From Chitinophagales bacterium (GTDB lineage: Bacteria; Bacteroidota; Bacteroidia; Chitinophagales; Chitinophagaceae), in the NCBI GenBank assembly GCA_017303855.1, contig JAFLBL010000010.1, positions 62,001 through 126,000 on the forward strand: 64,000 nucleotides of DNA. Reading direction: 5' to 3'. A program made the position numbers and the translations under genes. Of this stretch, positions 52,200-60,084 are shown piece after piece (the stretch's first letter is position 1; each line of letters opens with the position of its first letter). Under the pieces are notes generated by a model. The model did no database searches. It was not told the DNA's origin and was given only the letters and a program-made list of their open reading frames with translations.

Positions 52200-53186
52200 A
52201 TGACTTACAAAAAAACAACTGCACTGCTGCTTCTTACCAGTCTTTTCTTTTGTGCATTTAAAACCGCGGAAAATATCATACAACGACTGGGCATGAATCA
52301 GGAAAACGCAAATTACTTTATACTAAGCAACCTGATCGGTAGTTTCGAAACCGGCCCGATGGAAAGCACGGCTGAAGCTGACGAAAGTGCCGAGGATTCC
52401 TATCAGCAGATGAAATCATTCCGGATTCCTTATGCCCGGCTCCTGCCTGCTATTGTGAAAGGTGATAAAGCAGAAGCGGCCCGTGAACTTTGTGCGTATA
52501 TTAAAATGTACGTGAACAGTTCAGACTTCATGGACGATTATAAGAAAAGACGGGAGGCGGCCAAACCTACCAGTGAACCCTGGCGCCCGGATGCGGACAT
52601 GATTGAGGGCCAGCGAAAATCGGTAAAAGATATGGAGAAACAACTGGCTGACCTGAAGAAACAAAAGGGCATTTCGCCTGAAATAATCACCGCATTTGAA
52701 AAAAGCCTGAAAGATCAGAAAAACAACCTTGCCGATTGGGAAGATCCCCACCCTAATCTCACCCGCTGGGAAAAAAGCTATCCGGAAAATCCCGCCCCGG
52801 TAGTTAAACAAAGGTTACAGGATTACCTGGCTCTTGCAGCCACCGTTGATTTTAACGCGGCCCTGATGGCGCCTGATAAATACAAAAGAGTAAAATTTGT
52901 AAATCCGGCCTATGAAAAAAAACCGCTGAAATGGAAAGCCTGCTTCAGAGCCGGCAAAGAAGTGAATGACGTAGTAACGGCCTTTGTAAAAGAATGGCTG
53001 AAAGGCGAAATTATCAGCGATGTCAAATCAAAAATGCCAGCGCAAAATCCAGAAGCCGCCGTTACCGTACAAAAAAAAGAGCAGGTTCCCATTGTATCGA
53101 ATGAACCGAGAGCCGATTCTGTCAATAACCCGGTTAAAGAAAAGAAATCGTTGCTGAACAAATTGAAAAAAGCAACAGGTTTCTGA
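52200..53186 (+). CDS. Secreted protein with coiled-coil centre
   Basis: A 328-aa protein. The start at 52200 gives a signal peptide (MTYKKTTALLLLTSLFFCAFKT); a longer reading frame into the previous gene is rejected. The middle (about residues 130-195) is rich in Lys/Glu with heptad-like leucines (VKDMEKQLADLKKQKG, FEKSLKDQKNNLADWE), which suggests a coiled coil. The C-terminus is Lys-rich (KKSLLNKLKKATGF). No family recognised. It lies 44 bp after the lipocalin-like gene and 24 bp before the next, so it is probably in one transcript. Confidence 0.75.
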   Translation: MTYKKTTALLLLTSLFFCAFKTAENIIQRLGMNQENANYFILSNLIGSFETGPMESTAEADESAEDSYQQMKSFRIPYARLLPAIVKGDKAEAARELCAYIKMYVNSSDFMDDYKKRREAAKPTSEPWRPDADMIEGQRKSVKDMEKQLADLKKQKGISPEIITAFEKSLKDQKNNLADWEDPHPNLTRWEKSYPENPAPVVKQRLQDYLALAATVDFNAALMAPDKYKRVKFVNPAYEKKPLKWKACFRAGKEVNDVVTAFVKEWLKGEIISDVKSKMPAQNPEAAVTVQKKEQVPIVSNEPRADSVNNPVKEKKSLLNKLKKATGF

Positions 53187-53210
53187 TCCTGAACGTCCCC
53201 TTAATAGTTT

Positions 53211-55028
53211 ATGATGAATAAATACACTGTCTTTCTTTTATCGCTGCTGGTGGCCGGTACATTACCCGCACAAAGTGAATATGCGGATCAGTACCTCGGC
53301 TGGATGAAAATGGTAAAAGCCAGTGACCCCGTTAAGCCGGCATCGTATGACAACCGGAATTTTACTGTAAAACAACTGGCGCATGCCAATCTTTTCAGCA
53401 GCTGGATTCAAGCCAGTTATACCCCGAAAGGTGGTTTAGGAGAAGCCCGGAAAACGGCAAATGAAAAATTAAGTCCCTATAACCAGTATACCCGTTCACT
53501 TCATCCCTGCTATGGTGCTTATTTGCCTACCTATGTTTTTTTAAAAAAGAAAACCGGAGGCGGCTGGACACCGGAGAACAATCTTGGCCTCTTTCTCCGT
53601 TTTATCGCCAACGGGCTGATTGGCGATCACGTGGATGTAATCTGTTCTCCGGATAATTACTACTTCTATATTCCAGGACTGAACCCACAGGATGAACACG
53701 CTAATCGTATGAACCGGTTTCTCGGCTTTGATACACACCCCTTACTTAGCCAGTATATCCACTATTACCAACCCGCTTCTATCCGCTACCAGGGGCAGTA
53801 TGTGGCCGTACTCTCAAAAAATAACGAACGGCCCTGGGTGCAGATTACAAAAAAAGAAATGCTGGAACAACTGGGTAAAGCTATAGACAGGGCGCATGCG
53901 GAAAATCTTAAAAAAATAAATGACGACTATGACGCCAAAAGAAAAGCGGAATTTCTGAAAAATGAAACTCTTTTGTATAACAAAAGGCAGCAAATACTGG
54001 CCGGACAGTTTGAAAAATACAAAAACAGGCTTGACGAAAAAGCCACTATGTATACCGAACAGCCCTCTATTCACCTGGAAAACACCCCTGATTTATTTGA
54101 AGGCAATGCCGGACAAAATGCACGTATCCCCGTATATAAATATGATCCGGCAAAATTAAGCGGTACAAAAACGGATACACCACAATGGATTGTCATCAGC
54201 TGGGGTGGCAGTCAGCCGGAGGATAATGTATTTAAGCATATGCACCAGTCAATGTTGAACAATGTTGACTTCACATACATTTATAATTACTTTTTCGATC
54301 AGGCAAAGACACAAGGCCGCAACTATCTGCCGCTGCGTTCTCCAACTTATAGCGAACCTACCGTGAAAGTGGAAGAATCCGCTGCTTCCAGGAAAATGAA
54401 AGCAGATCCCTCCGTACTTTTTTTTGAAGATTTTTCTTCCACAGCACCCGGGAAAACCCCGGTTAACTGGAAGTCAGACAACAACGCAAACGGGGAAACG
54501 GCCGCCACAGAACAACCTGCAGGAAACAATTCGCAATGGGTAGCTATAAAAGGAAATAAGTTAACACAGATGAACAAAAGCAGTTTTCCGGAAAACTTTG
54601 TATTCAGTTGCTCAATTGCCGTTCCGGAAAAATTTACCTGGGGCGCCAAACGACTGACCATAAAACTCGGTACCGATAAAGCTTCATTCCTGATTGGTTT
54701 GCGTCCGGGTTTCGATGGAAATCCAGGTTCAATGTATATCGGCCCCGATCAGTATGGGTCCACCATCCTGCTTCCTGGCAGTCTGGATAAAATCAAAGAG
54801 ATACCTGTTCCTGACTTTTCCAACAACAAAGCCTTTAACCCTATTAAGCTGGAAGTCAGAAAAAAAGGGCAATCACTGGAGATATTGATTAACCAGACAA
54901 GCGCCATTCATATCGCTTCGGCCTTTATCCAATCAAACGTAAAACTACAAGGTATTGAACTCGCCCATTCCAGGAGTGACGCGGTTTCCGAAAAATACTA
55001 TGTAACAGATATATTGTTGCTGCAATAG
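53211..55028 (+). CDS. Secreted protein with C-terminal jelly-roll (LamG-like) domain
   Basis: A 605-aa protein with a signal peptide (NKYTVFLLSLLVAGTLPAQ). Residues ~25-400 are unknown and contain a Lys/Glu-rich helical stretch (AENLKKINDDYDAKRKAEF). The last ~200 residues start VLFFEDFSSTAPGKTPVNWK and run as beta strands (FVFSCSIAVPEKFTWGAKRL, IKLEVRKKGQSLEILINQ) to the C-terminus. That matches the concanavalin-like jelly-roll found in many Bacteroidota surface proteins. Binding or structural role inferred. Last gene of the operator C transcript. Confidence 0.75.
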   Translation: MMNKYTVFLLSLLVAGTLPAQSEYADQYLGWMKMVKASDPVKPASYDNRNFTVKQLAHANLFSSWIQASYTPKGGLGEARKTANEKLSPYNQYTRSLHPCYGAYLPTYVFLKKKTGGGWTPENNLGLFLRFIANGLIGDHVDVICSPDNYYFYIPGLNPQDEHANRMNRFLGFDTHPLLSQYIHYYQPASIRYQGQYVAVLSKNNERPWVQITKKEMLEQLGKAIDRAHAENLKKINDDYDAKRKAEFLKNETLLYNKRQQILAGQFEKYKNRLDEKATMYTEQPSIHLENTPDLFEGNAGQNARIPVYKYDPAKLSGTKTDTPQWIVISWGGSQPEDNVFKHMHQSMLNNVDFTYIYNYFFDQAKTQGRNYLPLRSPTYSEPTVKVEESAASRKMKADPSVLFFEDFSSTAPGKTPVNWKSDNNANGETAATEQPAGNNSQWVAIKGNKLTQMNKSSFPENFVFSCSIAVPEKFTWGAKRLTIKLGTDKASFLIGLRPGFDGNPGSMYIGPDQYGSTILLPGSLDKIKEIPVPDFSNNKAFNPIKLEVRKKGQSLEILINQTSAIHIASAFIQSNVKLQGIELAHSRSDAVSEKYYVTDILLLQ

Positions 55029-55099
55029 TATACGGTATCAGGAGACATACCCATTGAAAGGAACTGCAAAACCGCTACCTTTAAAAAAGTAGTGAAAAA

Positions 55100-55115
55100 T
55101 CCCGCTTTCAGGGGA
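55100..55115. promoter_or_regulatory. Operator D (TCCC-N8-GGGA)
   Basis: TCCCGCTTTCAGGGGA, with a TACTTTTA -7-like box at 55139-55146, exactly 23 bp downstream. Precedes the Hcp-like gene at 55182. Confidence 0.7.
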
Positions 55116-55181
55116 TAGCAGGCAAATGAAAGATCCTTTACTTTTATATTCATACCGATTCAACCACATAAAATTAGATAA

Positions 55182-55688
55182 ATGAAAACTTTACTGATTG
55201 CGTTATTCATGATCCCCCTGTTCGGACAGGCACAGACCCAGGATGTATTTATAAAACTGACAGACGCCAATGGCAAACAAATCAACGGAACTTCCCTGAC
55301 CCGGGGATATGAAAAATGGATTACAGGGCTTACTATCAGCTCTTCCGGCAAAAATAATTCCCAGTTAAACTTTACCATGCAAATCAGCGGAGCCGCCGCC
55401 GACCTGAAAAGAGCTATGGCACAAGGTGAGTTCTTATCCAACGGGTTCGTATCAGTTACTCAGCCGGGTGAAATGCAAGTCAGGCTATATACGATTACCA
55501 TGGAAAAAATACGCGTGATCGCCTGTTCAGAATCAATGGGCTGTAATAATACGATGACCACTACTGTAGTTTTAAGTGCCGCCCGGATTGGCTGGACCTA
55601 TTTCCAGACAGGCAAAACCGGAACCAGCACAATCTCCAATAAATATGGATTTGACATGGAATCGGGCAAACCCTGGACTAATTTTTAA
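55182..55688 (+). CDS. Sec-exported Hcp-like protein
   Basis: A 168-aa protein with a signal peptide (MKTLLIALFMIPLFGQAQT), followed by a layout like Hcp/TssD tube proteins: DVFIKLTDANGKQINGTSL opening strand, GYEKWITGLTISSSG, FTMQISGAAADLKRAMAQGEF, YTITMEKIRVIA, and the closing VVLSAARIGWTYFQTGKTG with the aromatic strand typical of Hcp. Type VI tube proteins normally have no Sec signal, and no other tss gene is present. The fold match is by eye only. First gene of the operator D transcript with the Lys/Thr-rich and SET genes. Confidence 0.62.
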   Translation: MKTLLIALFMIPLFGQAQTQDVFIKLTDANGKQINGTSLTRGYEKWITGLTISSSGKNNSQLNFTMQISGAAADLKRAMAQGEFLSNGFVSVTQPGEMQVRLYTITMEKIRVIACSESMGCNNTMTTTVVLSAARIGWTYFQTGKTGTSTISNKYGFDMESGKPWTNF

Positions 55689-55705
55689 CCATTAAACATC
55701 TCAGT

Positions 55706-56122
55706 ATGAAAAAAACACTAACCATCCTTAGCTCAATCCTGATTGCAGCAGGCCTGAAAGCGCAGACTGTGCCGCAGGTAAAAAAAGAAACCACACAACC
55801 GGCAGTCAACACACCTGTTACCGGTACCGGCAATAATGTCATTAAAGGAGACATCAAACTGACCCATGAAGGCATCAAACAAACAAGTAATAACAGCCTT
55901 AAAGTCACCAATTCGGCAATCAAACAAACAGGCACTACCAATCAGAAAACCACGGATGCCAATATTAAACAAACCGGGCAGATTAAATTAACCAATGCCA
56001 CTACTCAGAAAAACACAAAACTCACAACTGACAGTGTATTTAAGAGTACGAAGGAAACACCTGCACTGAAAAATGTAGATATGAAAGAAACTCCTTCCAC
56101 ACAAAAAGCGGTTAAATACTAG
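55706..56122 (+). CDS. Secreted Lys/Thr-rich protein with 15-residue repeats
   Basis: A 138-aa protein. A signal peptide (MKKTLTILSSILIAAGLKAQ) precedes a low-complexity chain rich in Lys, Thr, Asn and Gln. IKQT recurs exactly every 15 residues (DNA at 55874, 55919 and 55964, a 45-bp period), with related IKLT stretches on either side. No Cys and few hydrophobics: extended, fibre-like or disordered. It starts 17 bp after the Hcp-like gene. Its stop codon is directly followed by the ATG of the first SET gene. No family recognised. Confidence 0.8.
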   Translation: MKKTLTILSSILIAAGLKAQTVPQVKKETTQPAVNTPVTGTGNNVIKGDIKLTHEGIKQTSNNSLKVTNSAIKQTGTTNQKTTDANIKQTGQIKLTNATTQKNTKLTTDSVFKSTKETPALKNVDMKETPSTQKAVKY

Positions 56123-56539
56123 ATGTTTTTTCACAATACCAACAGGATCAATCAACCTGCCGGTCTCGAAACCCGCCCGAGTCTTATTCACGGACAAGGC
56201 GTTTTCGCCGGCAGGTTTTTCAAAAAAGGGGAACTGATAGAAAAAGCACCGGTAATCCTGCTGGACAACGCCGACTGGGAGTTACTGCGGGGAACATTTT
56301 TATTCGGGTATTATTTCCTGCTCAATAATAATAAATATCCGGCCGCTCTTGGGCTCGGCTTAAGTTCCCTTTATAATCACGCCGTTGATGCAAATGCGGC
56401 TTATACCATATCGGTAAAAAAACAATGTTTAATTTTCAAAGCCCTGCGTTCGATAGATACCGGTGAAGAGATAACCCTGAATTATAATGGCCGGGCCGGT
56501 GATGCCAGCCCGGTTTTTTTCCCGTCACCTGCAGTATGA
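56123..56539 (+). CDS. SET-domain protein 1 (putative protein lysine methyltransferase)
   Basis: A 138-aa stand-alone SET domain: GQGVFAGRFFKKGELIEKAP (SET-N), SSLYNHAVDANAAY (matching the NHxxxPN cofactor/pseudoknot motif), and TGEEITLNYNG (matching GEELxxDY). No signal peptide, so cytoplasmic. Such proteins transfer methyl from S-adenosylmethionine to lysine, but activity is unproven here and the DY is NY. Its ATG abuts the stop of the Lys-rich gene with no gap, and its end overlaps SET protein 2 by 4 bp. Confidence 0.82.
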   Translation: MFFHNTNRINQPAGLETRPSLIHGQGVFAGRFFKKGELIEKAPVILLDNADWELLRGTFLFGYYFLLNNNKYPAALGLGLSSLYNHAVDANAAYTISVKKQCLIFKALRSIDTGEEITLNYNGRAGDASPVFFPSPAV

Positions 56540-56937
56540 AAACAGCGCTGTATATAAAACATGTAAAAGGGAAAGGCCGCGGTGTATTTTCCAGTATTCC
56601 GCTGTACAAAGACGACCTGGTGGAAATTTGTCCGCTGATTGTTTTACCAGCTGCCGATTTTGAAGCAGCCATTTCATCCAGGCTGGCTGATTATTTTTTT
56701 AACTTCGTAAAAGAAGACAAAACACTGGCCCTGGTGCTTGGATTCGGCTCCCTCTACAATCATTCGGTGTACTCCAATGCAACCTACCAGCTTGACCGCG
56801 AAGCCCGGGTCATGTACTACTATGCACTGCAGGACATTCCTGCGCATACCGAAATCTGCATCAATTACTCCGGTGAACAAGGCAAAGAATACCGGGAGTG
56901 GTTTGAATCACGCAATATCCCTTTACAAAGCAAATAA
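56536..56937 (+). CDS. SET-domain protein 2 (putative protein lysine methyltransferase)
   Basis: A 133-aa stand-alone SET domain, paralogous in layout to the preceding gene: KGKGRGVFSSIPLYKDDLVE, FGSLYNHSVYSNATYQ, and AHTEICINYSGEQG. It keeps NHS in the cofactor motif and INY instead of LxY/DY at the catalytic tyrosine region. Cytoplasmic. Start overlaps SET 1 (ATGA). Last gene of the operator D transcript. The two may work as a pair or methylate different targets. Confidence 0.82.
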   Translation: MKTALYIKHVKGKGRGVFSSIPLYKDDLVEICPLIVLPAADFEAAISSRLADYFFNFVKEDKTLALVLGFGSLYNHSVYSNATYQLDREARVMYYYALQDIPAHTEICINYSGEQGKEYREWFESRNIPLQSK

Positions 56938-56957
56938 GTCTTTCCTTTCTCTTAAAT

Positions 56958-56973
56958 TCCCCTGTTTAAGGGA
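56958..56973. promoter_or_regulatory. Operator E (TCCC-N8-GGGA)
   Basis: TCCCCTGTTTAAGGGA, with a TACATTTA -7-like box at 56997-57004, exactly 23 bp downstream. Precedes the M48 peptidase gene. Nearly identical to operator B. Confidence 0.72.
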
Positions 56974-57021
56974 TTGTCCCGGAGCTAAAGCACTTATACA
57001 TTTACGGTATAAATGTATGGT

Positions 57022-57825
57022 ATGCTAAAAAATAGTTCCTGGCTGAGCATTGTACTGTTTACACTGTTGCTCTCCTGTAAAAAAGTGCCCATAACCGGCA
57101 GAAAACAACTGAGCCTGGTGCCCAATGCACTGATTACCACCATGTCTTTCTCCGCCTACGATTCCGTGGTTAAAGTGAGTCCTACCCTGCCGCCCTCAGA
57201 CGACAGGGCACAAATGGTAACACGTGTTGGTTCCCGGATACAGACTGCTGTGGAATCCTATATGCAGCAGCATAATATGCAAAAGGAACTAAAAAATTTC
57301 AAATGGGAGTTTAATACCATTAATGAAAACATTATAAATGCCTGGTGTATGCCCGGCGGAAAAGTGGTGGTGTATACCGGGCTTCTGCCGGTAACACAAA
57401 CTGAAACGGCGCTTGCTGTAGTAATGGGCCATGAAATAGCCCATGCCATTGCCCGTCATGGCAATGAACGTATGAGTGAAGGATTACTGGTCGGGCTGGG
57501 CGGGCTTGTACTGGAAGAAGCCCTGAAAGAAAAAAAACAGGAAACCCAACTCCTGTTCCTCGGACTCTATATGGTGGGTTCTAAACTCGCGCTTGAATTA
57601 CCCAACAGTCGCATGCAGGAAAGTGAGGCGGATAAACTCGGACTGATTTTCATGAGTATGGCGGGCTATGATCCTGCTGAGTCAGTCCCTTTCTGGCAAC
57701 GAATGGCCGCTGTAAACAAAGCAAAACTGCCTGAGTTTCTCTCCACACATCCCAGTGATGAAACCCGGATAAAAAAATTAACCGCCCTGATTCCGGAAAT
57801 AAAAGCGACCTACTTTAAACCTTAA
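57022..57825 (+). CDS. M48-family metallopeptidase lipoprotein
   Basis: Periplasmic or outer-membrane-bound zinc protease (267 aa) of the LoiP/BepA type, which handle damaged envelope proteins. The lipoprotein signal is WLSIVLFTLLLSC. VPITGRKQLSLVP follows the lipid Cys. The zinc site is H137EIAHAIARH, and the third ligand Glu is in QESEADKLGL. The start at 57022 is preferred over 57013 for a tighter signal sequence. First gene of the operator E transcript with the next two genes (gaps of 3 and 88 bp). Confidence 0.92.
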   Translation: MLKNSSWLSIVLFTLLLSCKKVPITGRKQLSLVPNALITTMSFSAYDSVVKVSPTLPPSDDRAQMVTRVGSRIQTAVESYMQQHNMQKELKNFKWEFNTINENIINAWCMPGGKVVVYTGLLPVTQTETALAVVMGHEIAHAIARHGNERMSEGLLVGLGGLVLEEALKEKKQETQLLFLGLYMVGSKLALELPNSRMQESEADKLGLIFMSMAGYDPAESVPFWQRMAAVNKAKLPEFLSTHPSDETRIKKLTALIPEIKATYFKP

Positions 57826-57828
57826 ATT

Positions 57829-58290
57829 ATGCGTATCACCATTCAACAAATCACCCTGTTTCTGTTGCTGATTGTTTGCTCGATCACCTTACCGGCGCAG
57901 AACACCTGCAGCGATCTTGTCGTTGCAGAGGTAAAAGCCGAAAATATTTCGCAGAAAAAAGCCAACACCGATCGTTATCGTTTTTCAGTGCTGGTACGAA
58001 ATGAGGGCCCGGCGACCTATCCCGCCACTCCCGGAACAGAAATAAAATTGTTCTTTAGTGCGCCGGGGTATATCAAAAGAGAAATGGCTACACAACCGGT
58101 ACCATTGCTAAACGCCGGTCAGACTACGATTCTTGTATTTGAAGCCAATGTCACCCGGTTGAACCGCCAGTTACCTGAATGGGAAAACATGCCTTTCCCA
58201 GTAGAAATCTGCGGGGCTATTGTTACTATGAAAAACATGAATGTAAATGACTGCAATACACGTAACAATACAAATTGCAAAAAACTGTAA
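57829..58290 (+). CDS. Small secreted protein with CARDB-like fold
   Basis: A 153-aa protein. The signal peptide ends SITLPAQ. The body reads like a single Ig-type CARDB domain: DLVVAEVKAENIS, YRFSVLVRNEGPATYPA, TEIKLFFSAPGY, LNAGQTTILVFEANV, with cysteines near both ends (TCSDL, NCKKL). Such domains mediate adhesion or protein contacts; role here unknown. It begins 3 bp after the M48 gene. Confidence 0.72.
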   Translation: MRITIQQITLFLLLIVCSITLPAQNTCSDLVVAEVKAENISQKKANTDRYRFSVLVRNEGPATYPATPGTEIKLFFSAPGYIKREMATQPVPLLNAGQTTILVFEANVTRLNRQLPEWENMPFPVEICGAIVTMKNMNVNDCNTRNNTNCKKL

Positions 58291-58378
58291 CTGGTCCAAA
58301 GACGGAATTATTCAAAAAAGTAATTAGTCACGTTTCAAAATACCGGCAGATTCTTTATCTCACCAACCTGCATTACGA

Positions 58379-60034
58379 ATGAAAAAAATCAATTTTCTCT
58401 GCGTTTTTTTGCTGATTTATATTCCACTTTTGCACGCACAACCCAAAAGCATACAACTGGAGGGTACATGGACCGGCACATTCGGAAATGACCAGCAAGA
58501 CAATCCTTATTTTTATTCTTTCCGGTTTTACCCGGAGGGTAAAATGGATGTTGTCAACCAGAATAATAAAACACTGGCTACGGGCACCTATAGCTGGCAG
58601 GACAAATCACTCCTGATTGTTTACCAGTATGTGAACGATGTCAGCCAATATGAATGTACGGGTACCGCAGACGCAACGGGCAGTATGTTATCAGGCAACT
58701 GGCGCAGACTGGCATCCGCCGAAAAGATGCGGGGGCTTACCCAATCCGGAAAATGGGTTATGCGTAAGCAGCAACCATTATCCGTAAAACCAGTACTAAA
58801 AGACACGGCCCGTATCCAGGCTATTATACGAAACACAACCCCTTCCGTTTTATCCGCAACGGCCCTGAAAGCTATCCGGTTTTGTACAGAGCTGAATGCA
58901 CCGGGCAACCTGCCACTGCCGCCCCGGGTGGCCACCAATGCGACTACCTATATTAAAATCAATCCGGACGGCTCACTATCCAATGTAGGTGTAAGCCGGC
59001 AACCATTGGCCACATATACGGCAAAAATGTGGGATGCAGGACAAACCATCACCGTTGGTTTTGATATCACAAGCGGCAATATAAACCTGATTGAAACCGT
59101 AAAACGATATGCCAGGGAATGGGAGCTATACGCCAATATTAAATTTGATTTTCAACAAAGTGCCAACGGAATGATCCGGGTGGGTTTTACGCCCGGAGGC
59201 TCCTGGTCTTATTTGGGGCGTGAAGCGCTGAATGTAAACGCCGGTAAGGTGACGATGAATTTTGGGTGGCTGGCCGGTCTTACCGATGCCGGATTGATCC
59301 GGAATGTGGTACTACATGAATTCGGACATGCCTTAGGCTTTATCCATGAACACCAGCGGATGGACAACACCATTTCCTGGGATCGTGAAAAAGTTTACAG
59401 TTACTATGCGTTACCCCCGCACAACTGGTCCCGTGCGGATGTAAACCAGCAGATATTCTCCACAATCAATCAGACCGTAACCAACTATTCCACATACGAC
59501 CCTCTCTCAATCATGCACTACCCGGTTCCCGCGGAACTTACTACCAATGGCAGTCAAATTGACTGGAACCTGCAACTTTCTCCGACTGATAAACAATTTG
59601 CAACTTTATACTATCCCTTCCCAACTCCCCCACCCACGGCGAGGGGCACATTGAAAACAGGTGATGACTGTGATGAAATTGCCTTTACAGTGGAATACGG
59701 TGTAGTACAAAGAGACAAAGTTGAAATAATTTTTGAACTGGGACAGCAAAACGGCAAGGCGGTTACCTGGTGGAAACAGATTGGCATCCCATTGACCAAC
59801 AACACGGTTTACCCGATGGAGGTACAAAATCACTCGCTGATCCCTTCCGAAAACAAAACCAGCACCAGCTATTTGTTTCAGGAGTATCACCTGGCGAAAA
59901 ACAAAGGAATTTCTTTTGCCAAGGGAAAAGCATTCAGTATTCATACCCCCTTAGCCTATACCTGGAATGTGTTACCGGCCATACAGGGAGGTTGCCGGAT
60001 CAGATTAACCTGGAAAAAAGATACCTGTCCCTGA
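58379..60034 (+). CDS. Secreted astacin-like zinc metallopeptidase B with N-terminal lipocalin-like module
   Basis: A 551-aa protein. Signal peptide (ending PLLHAQP), then a lipocalin-like module at about 25-130 (LEGTWTGTFGN to GKWVMRK) homologous to the C-terminus of the 50863 protein. The astacin domain has H313EFGHALGFIHEHQR and Met-turn SIMHYPVP near 378. The C-terminal domain (about 420-551; DDCDEIAFTVEY, TWWKQIGIPLTNN, QNHSLIPSENK, GGCRIRLTWK) is shared with astacin A. It is the architecture of astacin A plus an extra module. No operator is seen in the 88 bp upstream, so it probably belongs to the operator E transcript. Confidence 0.88.
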   Translation: MKKINFLCVFLLIYIPLLHAQPKSIQLEGTWTGTFGNDQQDNPYFYSFRFYPEGKMDVVNQNNKTLATGTYSWQDKSLLIVYQYVNDVSQYECTGTADATGSMLSGNWRRLASAEKMRGLTQSGKWVMRKQQPLSVKPVLKDTARIQAIIRNTTPSVLSATALKAIRFCTELNAPGNLPLPPRVATNATTYIKINPDGSLSNVGVSRQPLATYTAKMWDAGQTITVGFDITSGNINLIETVKRYAREWELYANIKFDFQQSANGMIRVGFTPGGSWSYLGREALNVNAGKVTMNFGWLAGLTDAGLIRNVVLHEFGHALGFIHEHQRMDNTISWDREKVYSYYALPPHNWSRADVNQQIFSTINQTVTNYSTYDPLSIMHYPVPAELTTNGSQIDWNLQLSPTDKQFATLYYPFPTPPPTARGTLKTGDDCDEIAFTVEYGVVQRDKVEIIFELGQQNGKAVTWWKQIGIPLTNNTVYPMEVQNHSLIPSENKTSTSYLFQEYHLAKNKGISFAKGKAFSIHTPLAYTWNVLPAIQGGCRIRLTWKKDTCP

Positions 60035-60084
60035 TTATCCGGAATGGAGGTAATGAAGAGGTCGCTGCATAATCCGGCATTACT

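Noticed and set aside
55182..55688. A type VI secretion locus
   Set aside because: Only one Hcp-like gene, with a Sec signal peptide; no sheath, baseplate, VgrG, TssJLM or ClpV gene is in the window.
58291..58378. A regulon operator in front of astacin B
   Set aside because: No TCCY-N8-RGGA match in the gap; TCCAAAGACGGA has the wrong spacing. Read-through from the M48 gene is more likely.
46695..60034. Integrative or mobile element carrying the secreted-protein region
   Set aside because: No integrase, transposase, tRNA-borne attachment site or terminal repeats seen at either edge.
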